Positions 37,353-49,797 of a stretch of DNA of 64,000 bases are shown here, in pieces; positions within the stretch are counted from its first letter, which is position 1, and every line of letters starts with the position of its first letter. The notes beneath the pieces were generated by a model that was given only the letters and a program-made list of their open reading frames with translations, had not been told where the DNA came from and ran no database searches. The position numbers and the translations under genes are program-made. This DNA is from Hippophae tibetana (lineage: Eukaryota > Streptophyta > Magnoliopsida > Rosales > Elaeagnaceae): NCBI GenBank assembly GCA_037013495.1, contig CM072801.1, positions 88,583,816 to 88,647,815 of the forward strand, given 5' to 3'.

Positions 37353-40300
37353 GAACAAGAATAGAAAACAAGGTAATAGGGTGCGACCAAATTTTAAGAC
37401 GTCTATAAGTAGTGTAAACGATGGAATCTTTGTTAAAATATGAGAATAGAAAAACTACTCCTATAGTGTATTTTTTATGTATGGAAAAATATATCGATTT
37501 GATATATTATAATAGTCGTTTCGATATACGAGTCAAAAGTTATAACAATTTACATTTTCAACGCCAATTGTTAACTTCTTTTTGTTTTGAAATTGTGAAC
37601 TGTAGAAACTTTCTTTCTTTTTTCAAAAGCATAGACAGGTTGAACTCAAAAAAGAAATAACGAGAAAAAAATACCGTGAAACTAAGGAAAGCTACGAAAT
37701 AAAATCCAAATAGGAAAAGAATGACAACAAAATAGAAATAAAAAACACTCGACTTGAAGGACACAATTTAATTCTTTTTTATGATTTCTGGCTTAAGAAA
37801 GAAGAAACCTATCAAAGGACAAATTTTTATAAATCGAAAATTCAAACAATAGATAAATAAAGATAGATACACCATTTTCAACAACCAAGGCAATGATACC
37901 AAACAATGCAAATCCTTTTGGAGGACAACATATGTACCTAGGAACTCAAAGAATAAGAAAGGTTGAATTGCTTAAAACATGGTTAAGATGATAGAATTGG
38001 AATCTGAAAGAACAAGAATAGAAAACTAAGTAATAGGGTGCGACCAAATTTCAAGACGTCTGTAAGAAGTATAAACTACGGAATCTGGGTTAAAATATGA
38101 GAATAGAAAAACTACTCCTATAGTGTGTTTTTTATGTATGGAAAAATATTTCGATTTGATATATTATAATAGTCGTTTCGATATACGAGTCAAAAGTTAT
38201 AACAATTTACATTTTCAACGCCAATTGTTAACTTCTTTTTGTTTTGAAATTGTGAACTGCAGAAACTTTCTTTCTTTTTTCAAAAACATAGATAGGTTGA
38301 ACACAAAAATGAAAAAAAGAGAAAAAAATACCGTGAAACTAAGGAAAGCTACGAAATAAAATCCAAATAGGAAAATAATGACAACAAAATAGAAATAAAA
38401 AACACTCGACTTGAAGGACACAATTTAATTCTTTTTTATGATTTCTGGCTTAAGAAAGAAGAAACCTATCAAAGGACAAATTTTTATAAATCGAAAATTC
38501 AAACAATAGATAAATAAAGATAGATACACCATTTTCAACAACCAAGGCAATGATACCAAACAATGCAAATCCTTTTGGAGGACAACATATGTACCTAGGA
38601 ACTCAAAGAATAAGAAAGGTTGAATTGCTTAAAACATGGTTAAGATGATAGAATTGGAATCTGAAAGAACAAGAATAGAAAACTAAGTAATAGGGTGCGA
38701 CCAAATTTCAAGACGTCTGTAAGAAGTATAAACTACGGAATCTGGGTTAAAATATGAGAATAGAAAAACTACTCCTATAGTGTGTTTTTTATGTATGGAA
38801 AAATATTTCGATTTGATATAATATAATAGTCGTTTCGATATACGAGTCAAAAGTTATAACAATTTACATTTTCAACGCCAATTGTTAACTTCTTTTTGTT
38901 TTGAAATTGTGAACTGCAGAAACTTTCTTTCTTTTTTCAAAAACATAGATAGGTTGAACACAAAAATGAAAAAAAGAGAAAAAAATACCGTGAAACTAAG
39001 GAAAGCTACGAAATAAAATCCAAATAGGAAAAGAATGACAACAAAATAGTAATAAAAAACAATCGACTTGAAGGACACAATTTAATTCTTTTTTATGATT
39101 TCTGGCTTAAGAAAGAAGAAACCTATCAAAGGACAAATTTTTATAAATCGAAAATTCAAACAATAGATAAATAAAGATAGATACACCATTTTCAACAACC
39201 AAGGCAATGATACCAATCAATGCAAATCCTTTTGGAGGCCAACATATGTACCTAGGAACTCAAAGAATAAGAAAGGTTGAATTGCTTAAAACATGGTTAA
39301 GATGATAGAATTGGAATCTGAAAGAACAAGAATAGAAAACAAGGTAATAGGGTGCAACCATATTTTAAGACGTCTATAAGTAGTGTAAACGATGGAATCT
39401 TTGTTAAAATATGAGAATAGAAAAACTACTCCTATAGTGTATTTTTTATGTATGGAAAAATATATCGATTTGATATATTATAATAGTCGTTTCGATATAC
39501 GAGTCAAAAGTTATAACAATTTACATTTTCAACGCCAATTGTTAACTTCTTTTTGTTTTGAAATTGTGAACTGTAGAAACTTTCTTTCTTTTTTCAAAAG
39601 CATAGACAGGTTGAACTCAAAAAAGAAATAACGAGAAAAAAATACCGTGAAACTAAGGAAAGCTACGAAATAAAATCCAAATAGGAAAAGAATGACAACA
39701 AAATAGAAATAAAAAACACTCGACTTGAAGGACACAATTTAATTCTTTTTTATGATTTCTGGCTTAAGAAAGAAGAAACCTATCAAAGGACAAATTTTTA
39801 TAAATCGAAAATTCAAACAATAGATAAATAAAGATAGATACACCATTTTCAACAACCAAGGCAATGATACCAATCAATGCAAATCCTTTTGGAGGCCAAC
39901 ATATGTACCTAGGAACTCAAAGAATAAGAAAGGTGGAATTGCTTAAAACATGGTTAAGATGATAGAATTGGAATCTGAAAGAACAAGAATAGAAAACAAG
40001 GTAATAGGGTGCCACCAAATTTTAAGACGTCTGTAAGAAGTATAAACTACGGAATCTGGGTTAAAATATGAGAATAGAAAAACTACTCCTATAGTGTGTT
40101 TTTTATGTATGGAAAAATATTTCGATTTGATATATTATAATAGTCGTTTCGATATACGAGTCAAAAGTTATAACAATTTACATTTTCAACGCCAATTGTT
40201 AACTTCTTTTTGTTTTGAAATTGTGAACTATAGAAACTTTCTTTCTTTTTTCAAAAGCATAGACAGGTTGAACTCAAAAAAGAAATAACGAGAAAAAAAT

Positions 40301-41805
40301 ACCGTGAAACTAAGGAACGCTACGAAATAAAATCCAAATAGGAAAAGAATGACAACAAAATAGAAATAAAAAACACTCGACTTGAAGGACACAATTTAAT
40401 TCTTTTTTATGATTTCTGGCTTAAGAAAGAAGAAACCTATCAAAGGACAAATTTTTATAAATCGAAAATTCAAACAATAGATAAATAAAGATAGATACAC
40501 CATTTTCAACAACCAAGGCAATGATACCAATCAATGCAAATCCTTTTGGAGGCCAACATATGTACCTAGGAACTCAAAGAATAAGAAAGGTTGAATTGCT
40601 TAAAACATGGTTAAGATGATAGAATTGGAATCTGAAAGAACAAGAATAGAAAACAAGGTAATAGGGTGCGACCAAATTTTAAGACGTCTATAAGTAGTGT
40701 AAACGATGGAATCTTTGTTAAAATATGAGAATAGAAAAACTACTCCTATAGTGTATTTTTTATGTATGGAAAAATATATCGATTTGATATATTATAATAG
40801 TCGTTTCGATATACGAGTCAAAAGTTATAACAATTTACATTTTCAACGCCAATTGTTAACTTTTTTTTGTTTTGAAATTGTGAACTGTAGAAACTTTCTT
40901 TCTTTTTTCAAAAGCATAGACAGGTTGAACTCAAAAAAGAAATAACGAGAAAAAAATACCGTGAAACTAAGGAAAGCTACGAAATAAAATCCAAATAGGA
41001 AAAGAATGACAACAAAATAGAAATAAAAAACACTCGACTTGAAGGACACAATTTAATTCTTTTTTATGATTTCTGGCTTAAGAAAGAAGAAACCTATCAA
41101 AGGACAAATTTTTATAAATCGAAAATTCAAACAATAGATAAATAAAGATAGATACACCATTTTCAACAACCAAGGCAATGATACCAAACAATGCAAATCC
41201 TTTTGGAGGACAACATATGTACCTAGGAACTCAAAGAATAAGAAAGGTTGAATTGCTTAAAACATGGTTAAGATGATAGAATTGGAATCTGAAAGAACAA
41301 GAATAGAAAACTAAGTAATAGGGTGCGACCAAATTTCAAGACGTCTGTAAGAAGTATAAACTACGGAATCTGGGTTAAAATATGAGAATAGAAAAACTAC
41401 TCCTATAGTGTGTTTTTTATGTATGGAAAAATATTTCGATTTGATATATTATAATAGTCGTTTCGATATACGAGTCAAAAGTTATAACAATTTACATTTT
41501 CAACGCCAATTGTTAACTTCTTTTTGTTTTGAAATTGTGAACTGCAGAAACTTTCTTTCTTTTTTCAAAAACATAGATAGGTTGAACACAAAAATGAAAA
41601 AAAGAGAAAAAAATACCGTGAAACTAAGGAAAGCTACGAAATAAAATCCAAATAGGAAAATAATGACAACAAAATAGAAATAAAAAACACTCGACTTGAA
41701 GGACACAATTTAATTCTTTTTTATGATTTCTGGCTTAAGAAAGAAGAAACCTATCAAAGGACAAATTTTTATAAATCGAAAATTCAAACACTAGATAAAT
41801 AAAGA
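36696..41805 (+). repeat. Five-copy lag duplication, 3285 bp (M57-M59 and M62-M64)
   Basis: Starts 36696, 37353, 38010 pair with 39981, 40638, 41295, each at exactly 3285 bp. Shared private marks are GTGCCACCAAATTTT in the head, GAACTATAGAAA in the middle, GGAACGCTACG in the body, and GGAAAATAATGAC in the third copy (near 38372 and 41657). The match runs about 36696-38520 against 39981-41805 and ends where M64 takes a t2 tail. Two copies, M60 and M61, separate the units. Confidence 0.86.
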
Positions 41806-41950
41806 TAGATACACCATTTTTAACAACTAAGGCTATTATACCAATCAATGCAAATCCTTTTGGAGGACAACATATGTACCTAAGAACTCAAAGATTAAGA
41901 AAGTTGAATTGCTAAAAACATGGTTATGATGATAGAATTGGAATCTGAAA

Positions 41951-44900
41951 GAACAAGAATAGAAAACAAGGTAATAGGGTGCGACCAAATTTTAAGACGT
42001 CTATAAGTAGTGTAAACGATGGAATCTTTGTTAAAATATGAGAATAGCAAAACTACTCCTATAGTGTGTTTTTTATGTAAGGAAACATATTTCGATTTGA
42101 TATATTATAATAGTCGTTTCGATATACGAGTCAAAAGTTATAACAATTTACATTTTCAACCCCAATTGATAACTCCTTTTTGTTTTGAAATTGTGAACTG
42201 CAGAAACTTTCTTTCTTTTTTCAAAAGCATAGATAGGTTGAACACAAAAATGAAATAACGAGAAAAAATACCGTGAACGTAAGGAAAGCTATTAAATGAA
42301 ATCCAAATAGGAAAAATATGACATCAAAATTGAAAGAAAACACTCGACTTGAAGGACACAATTTAATTCTTTTTTATGATTTCTGGCTTAAGAAAGAAGA
42401 AACCTATCAAAGGACAAATTTTTATAAATCGAAAATTCAAACAATAGATAAATAAAGATAGATACACCATTTTCAACAACCAAGGCTATGATACCAAACA
42501 ATGCAAATCCTTTTGGAGGACAACATATGTACCTAGGAACTCAAAGAATAAGAAAGGTTGAATTGCTTAAAACATGGTTAAGATGATAGAATTGGAATCT
42601 GAAAGAACAAGAATAGAAAACAAGGTAATAGGGTGCGACCAAATTTTAAGACGTCTATAAGTAGTGTAAACGATGGAATATTTGTTAATATATGAGAATA
42701 GAAAAACTACTCCTATAGTGTGTTTTTTATGTAAGGAAACATATTTCGATTTGATGTATTATAATAGTCGTTTCGATATACAAGTCAAAAGTTATAACAA
42801 TTTACAGTTTCAACCCCAATTGATAACTTCCTTTTGTTTTGAAATTGTGAACTGCAGAAACTTTGTTTCTTTCTTCAAAAGCATAGATAGGTTGAACACA
42901 AAAATGAAATAACGAGAAAAAATACCGTGAAAGTAAGGAAAGGTACGAAATGAAATCCAAATAGGAAAAATATGACATCAAAATTGAAAGAAAACACTCG
43001 ACTTGAAGGACACAATTTAATTCTTTTTTCTGATTTCTGGCTTAAGAAAGAAGAAAACTATCAAAGGACAAATTTTTATAAATCGAAAAATCAAACAATA
43101 GATAAATAAAGATAAATACACCATTTTCAACAACCAAGGCTATGATACCAAACAATGCAAATCCTTTTGGAGAACAACATATGTACCTAGGAACTCAAAA
43201 AATAAGAAAGGTTGAATTGCTTAAAACATGGTTAAGATGATAGAATTGGAATCTGAAAGAACAAGAATAGAAAACAAGGTAATAGGGTGCGACCAAATTT
43301 TAAGAGGTCTATAAGTAGTGTAAAAGATGGAATCTTTGTTAAAATATGAGAATAGAAAAACTACACCTACAGTATGTTTTTTATGTAAGGAAACATATTT
43401 CGATTTGATATATTATAATAGTCGTTTCGATGTACGAGTCAAAAGTTATAACAATTTACAGTTTCAACCCCAATTGATAACTTATTTTTGTTTTGAAATT
43501 GTGAACTGCTGAAACTTTCTTTCTTTTTTCAAAAGCATAGATAGGTTGAAAACAAAAATGAAAAAACGAGAAAAAATACCGTGAAAGTAAGGAAAGCTAC
43601 GAAATGAAATCCAAATAGGAAAAATATGACATCAAAATTGAAAGAAACCACTCGACTTGAAGAACACAATTTAATTCTTTTTTCTGATTTCTAACTTAAG
43701 AAATAAGAAAACAATCAAAAGACAATTTTTTATAAATCTAAAATTCAAACAATAGATAAATAAAGATAGATACAACATTTTTAACAACTAAGGCTATTAT
43801 ACCAATCAATGCAAATCCTTTTGGAGGACAACATATGTACCTAGGAACTCAAAGATTAAGAAAGTTGAATTGCTAAAAACATGGTTAAGATGATAGAATT
43901 GGAATCTGAAAGAACAAGAATAGAAAACTAAGCAATAGGGTGCGACCAAATTTCAAGACGTCTGTAAGAAGTATAAACTATGGAATCTGGGTTAAAATAT
44001 GAGAATAGAAAAACTACTCCTATAGTGTGTTTTTTAGGTATGGAAAAATATTTCGATTTGATATATTAAAATAGTCGTTTCGATATACGAGTCAAAAGTT
44101 ATAACAATTTACATTTTCAACGCCAATTGTTAACTTCTTTTTGTTTTGAAATTGTGAACTGCAGAAACTTTCTTTCTTTTTTCAAAAGCAGAGATAGGTT
44201 GAACACAAAAATGAAATAACGAGAAAAAATACCGTGAAAGTAAGGAAAGCTATGAAATGAAATCCAAATAGGAAAAATATGACATCAAAATTGAAAGAAA
44301 ACACTCGACTTGAAGGACACAATTTCATTCTTTTTTCTGATTTCTGGCTTAAGAAAGAAGAAAACTATCAAAGGACAAATTTTTATAAATCAAAAATTCA
44401 AACAATAGATAAATAAAGATAAATACACCATTTTCAACAACCAAGGCTATGATACCAAACAATGCAAATCCTTTTGGAAGACAACATATGTACCTAGGAA
44501 CTCAAAGAATAAGAAAGGTTGAATTGCTTAAAACATGGTTAAGATGATAGAATTGGAATCTGAAAGAACAAGAATAGAAAACAAGGTAATAGGGTGCGAC
44601 CAAATTTTAAGACGACTATAGGTAGTGTAAACGATGGAATCTTTGTTAAAATATGAGAATAGAAAAACTACTCCTATAGTGTGTTTTTTATGTAAGGAAA
44701 CATATTTCGATTTGATATATTATAATAGTCATTTCGATATACGAGTCAAAAGTTATAACAATTTACAGTTTTAATCCCAATTGATAACTTCTTTTTGTTT
44801 TGAAATTGTGAACTGTAGAAACTTTGTTTCTTTCTTCAAAAGCATAGATAGGTTGAACACAAAAATGAAATAACGAAAAAAAATACCGTGAAAGTAAGGA

Positions 44901-47900
44901 AAGCTACGAAATGAAATCCAAATAGGAAAAATATGACAACAAAATTGAAAGAAAACACTCGACTTGAAGGACACAATTTAATTCTTTTTTATGATTTCTG
45001 GCTTAAGAAAGAAGAAACCTATCAAAGGGCAAATTTTTATAAATCGAAAATTCAAACAATAGATAAATAAAGATAGATACACCATTTTCAACAACCAAGG
45101 CTATGATACCAAACAATGCAAATCCTTTTGGAGGACAACATATGTACCTAGGAACTCAAAGAATAAGAAAGGTTGAATTGCTTAAAACATGGTTAAGATG
45201 ATAGAATTGGAATCCGAAAGAACAAGAATAGAAAACAAGGTAATAGGGTGCGGCCAAATTTTAAGACGTCTATAAGTAGTGTAAACGATGGAATCTTTGT
45301 TAAAATAGGAGAATAGAAAAACTACTCCTATAGTGTGTTTTTTATGTAAGGAAACATATTTCGATTTGATATATTATAATAGTCGTTTCGATATACGAGT
45401 TAAAAGTTATAACAATTTACAGTTTCAACCCCAATTGATAACTTCTTTTTGTTTTGAAATTGTGAACTGCAGAAACTTTCTTTCTTTTTTCAAAAGCATA
45501 GATAGGTTGAACACAAAAATGAAATAACGTGAAAAAAATTCGATGAAACTAAGGAATGCTACGAAATGAAATCCAAATAGGAAAAGAATGACAACAAAAT
45601 TGAAAGAAAACACTCGACTTGAATGACAAAATTTCATTCTTTTTTCTGATTTCTAACTTAAGAAAGAAGAAAACAATCAAAGGACAAATTTTTATAAATT
45701 TAAAATTCAAACAATAGATAAATAAAGATAGATACACCATTTTCAACAACTTAGGCTATTATACCAAACAATACAAATCCTTTTGGAGGACAACATATGT
45801 ACCTAGGAACTCAAAGAATAAGAAAGTTGAATTGCTTAAAACATGGTTAAGATGATAGAATTGGAATCCGAAAGAACAAGAATAGAAAACAAGGTAATAG
45901 GGTGCGACCAAATTTTAAGACGTCTATAAGTAGTGTAAACGATGGAATCTGGGTTAAAATATGAGAATAGAAAAACTAGTCCTATAGTGTTTTTTTTATG
46001 TATGTAAACATATTTCGATTTAATATATTATAATAGTCATTTCGATATACGAGTCAAAAGTTATAACAATTTACATTTTCAACGCCTATTGTTAACTTCT
46101 TTTTGTTTTGAAATTGTGAACTGCAGAAACTTTCTTTCTTTTTTCAAAAGCATAGATAGGTTGAACACAAAAATGAAATAACGTGAAAAAAATTCGGTGA
46201 AACTAAGGAATGCTACGAAATGAAATCCAAATAGGAAAAGAATGACAACAAAATTGAAAGAAAACACTCGACTTGAAGGACACAATTTCATTCTTTTTTC
46301 TGATTTCTAACTTAAGAAAGAAGAAAACAATCAAAGGGCAAATTTTTATAAATTTAAAATTCAAACAATAGATAAATAAAGATAGATACACCATTTTCAA
46401 CAACCTATTCTATTATACCAAACAATACAAATCCTTTTGGAGGACAATATATGTACCTAGGAACTCAAAGAATAAGAAAGTTGAATTGCTTAAAACATGG
46501 TTAAGATGATAGAATTGGAATCCGAAAGAACAAGAATAGAAAACAAGGTAATAGGATGGGACCATATTTTAAGACGTCTACAAGTAGTGTAAACGATAGA
46601 ATCTTTGTTAAAATATGAGAATAGAAAAACTACTCCTATAGTGTGTTTTTTATGTATGGAAACATATTTCGATTTAATATATTATAATAGTCGTTTCGAT
46701 ATACGAGTCAAAAGTTATAACAATTTACATTTTCCACGCCAATTGTTAACTTCTTTTTGTTTTGAAATTGTGAACTGCAGAAACTTTCTTTCTTTTTTCA
46801 AAAGCATAGATAGGTTGAACACAAAAATGAAATAACGTGAAAAAAATTCGATGAAACTAAGGAATGCTACGAAATGAAATCCAAATAGGAAAAGAATGAC
46901 AACAAAATTGAAAGAAAACACTCGACTTGAATGACAAAATTTCATTCTTTTTTCTGATTTCTAACTTAAGAAAGAAGAAAACAATCAAAGGACAAATTTT
47001 TATAAATCGAAAATTCAAACAATAGATAAATAAAGATAGATACACCATTTTCAACAACTTAGGCTATTATACCAAACAATACAAATCCTTTTGGAGGACA
47101 ACATATGTACCTAGGAACTCAAAGAATAAGAAAGTTGAATTGCTTAAAACATGGTTAAGATGATAGAATTGGAATCCGAAAGAACAAGAATAGAAAACAA
47201 GGTAATAGGGTGCGACCAAATTTTAAGACGTCTATAAGTAGTGTAAACGATGGAATCTGGGTTAAAATATGAGAATAGAAAAACTAGTCCTATAGTGTTT
47301 TTTTTATGTATGTAAACATATTTCGATTTAATATATTATAATAGTCATTTCGATATACGAGTCAAAAGTTATAACAATTTACATTTTCAATCCCAATTGA
47401 TAACTTCTTTTTGTTTTGAAATTGTGAACTGTAGAAACTTTGTTTCTTTCTTCAAAAGCATAGATAGGTTGAACACAAAAATGAAATAACGAAAAAAAAT
47501 ACCGTGAAAGTAAGGAAAGCTACGAAATGAAATCCAAATAGGAAAAATATGACATCAAAATTGAAAGAAAACACTCGACTTGAAGGACACAATTTAATTC
47601 TTTTTTATGATTTCTGGCTTAAGAAAGAAGAAACCTATCAAAGGACAAATTTTTATAAATCGAAAATTCAAACAATAGATAAATAAAGATAGATACACCA
47701 TTTTCAACAACCAAGGCTATGATACCAAACAATGCAAATCCTTTTGGAGGACAACATATGTACCTAGGAACTCAAAGAATAAGAAAGGTTGAATTGCTTA
47801 AAACATGGTTAAGATGATAGAATTGGAATCCGAAAGAACAAGAATAGAAAACAAGGTAATAGGGTGCGGCCAAATTTTAAGACGTCTATAAGTAGTGTAA

Positions 47901-49797
47901 ACGATGGAATCTTTGTTAAAATAGGAGAATAGAAAAACTACTCCTATAGTGTGTTTTTTATGTAAGGAAACATATTTCGATTTGATATATTATAATAGTC
48001 GTTTCGATATACGAGTTAAAAGTTATAACAATTTACAGTTTCAACCCCAATTGATAACTTCTTTTTGTTTTGAAATTGTGAACTGCAGAAACTTTCTTTC
48101 TTTTTTCAAAACCATAGATAGGTTGAACACAAAAATGAAATAACGTGAAAAAAATTCGATGAAACTAAGGAATGCTACGAAATGAAATCCAAATAGGAAA
48201 AGAATGACAACAAAATTGAAAGAAAACACTCGACTTGAATGACAAAATTTCATTCTTTTTTCTGATTTCTAACTTAAGAAATAAGAAAACAATCAAAAGA
48301 CAATTTTTTATAAATCTAAAATTCAAACAATAGATAAATAAAGATAGATACAACATTTTTAACAACTAAGGCTATTATACCAATCAATGCAAATCCTTTT
48401 GGAGGACAACATATGTACCTAGGAACTCAAAGATTAAGAAAGTTGAATTGCTAAAAACATGGTTAAGATGATAGAATTGGAATCTGAAAGAACAAGAATA
48501 GAAAACTAAGCAATAGGGTGCGACCAAATTTCAAGACCTCTGTAAGAAGTATAAACTATGGAATCTGGGTTAAAATATGAGAATAGAAAAACTACTCCTA
48601 TAGTGTGTTTTTTAGGTATGGAAAAATATTTCGATTTGATATATTATAATAGTCGTTTCGATATACGAGTCAAAAGTTATAACAATTTACATTTTCAACG
48701 CCAATTGTTAACTTCTTTTTGTTTTGAAATTGTGAACTGCAGAAACTTTCTTTCTTTTTTCAAAAGCAGAGATAGGTTGAACACAAAAATGAAATAACGA
48801 GAAAAAATACCGTGAAAGTAAGGAAAGCTATGAAATGAAATCCAAATAGGAAAAATATGACATCAAAATTGAAAGAAAACACTCGACTTGAAGGACACAA
48901 TTTCATTCTTTTTTCTGATTTCTGGCTTAAGAAAGAAGAACACTATCAAAGGACAAATTTTTATAAATCAAAAATTCAAACAATAGATAAATAAAGATAA
49001 ATACACCATTTTCAACAACCAAGGCTATGATACCAAACAATGCAAATCCTTTTGGAAGACAACATATGTACCTAGGAACTCAAAGAATAAGAAAGGTTGA
49101 ATTGCTTAAAACATGGTTAAGATGATAGAATTGGAATCTGAAAGAACAAGAATAGAAAACAAGGTAATAGGGTGCGACCAAATTTTAAGACGACTATAGG
49201 TAGTGTAAACGATGGAATCTTTGTTAAAATATGAGAATAGAAAAACTACTCCTATAGTGTGTTTTTTATGTAAGGAAACATATTTCGATTTGATATATTA
49301 TAATAGTCATTTCGATATACGAGTCAAAAGTTATAACAATTTACAGTTTCAATCCCAATTGATAACTTCTTTTTGTTTTGAAATTGTGAACTGTAGAAAC
49401 TTTGTTTCTTTCTTCAAAAGCATAGATAGGTTGAACACAAAAATGAAATAACGAAAAAAAATACCGTGAAAGTAAGGAAAGCTACGAAATGAAATCCAAA
49501 TAGGAAAAATATGACATCAAAATTGAAAGAAAACACTCGACTTGAAGGACACAATTTAATTCTTTTTTCTGATTTCTGGCTTAAGAAAGAAGAAAACTAT
49601 CAAAGAACAAATTTTTATAAATCGAAAATTCAAACAATAGATAAATAAAGATAGATACACCATTTTCAACAACAAAGGCTATGATACCAAACAATGCAAA
49701 TCCTTTTGGAGGACAACATATGTACCTAGGAACTCAAAGAATAAGAAAGGTTGAATTGCTTAAAACATGGTTAAGATGATAGAATTGGAACCTGAAA
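41951..49797 (+). repeat. 654-bp block with overlapping duplications (M65-M76)
   Basis: Starts are 41951, 42605, 43259, 43912, 44566, 45220, 45874, 46528, 47182, 47836, 48490, 49144. Lengths are 653 or 654 bp. Three interleaved lags are visible. About 43690-44936 matches 48268-49514 (4578 bp; CAAAAGACAATTTTTT, ACAACATTTTTAAC, TTAGGTATGG, GACGACTATAGG). The M69 tail plus M70 matches the M73 tail plus M74 (2616 bp; GTGCGGCC, ATAGGAGAATAG). The M70 tail plus M71 head matches the M72 tail plus M73 head (1308 bp; GAATGACAAAATTTC, AACTAGTCC, GTATGTAAACAT). Bodies in M70-M72 and M74 have AATTCGATG or AATTCGGTG in place of AATACCGTG. No gene is seen. Confidence 0.84.

Larger units (their letters stand above)
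35382..41950 (+). repeat. 657-bp-rich block with Y-middle and K-body hybrids (M55-M64)
   Basis: Starts are 35382, 36039, 36696, 37353, 38010, 38667, 39324, 39981, 40638, 41295. Nine copies are 657 bp and the last is 656 bp because it ends in t2. M58, M61 and M63 have the type-Y middle (GTGTATTTTTTATG, ATATATCGATTTG, ACTCAAAAAAGAAATAACG) joined to body K, a combination different from the Y copies of 3937-17703, which have body J and tail t2. M60 has an altered core, GATATAATATAATAG. This is the last block with 657-bp copies. No gene is seen. Confidence 0.85.
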
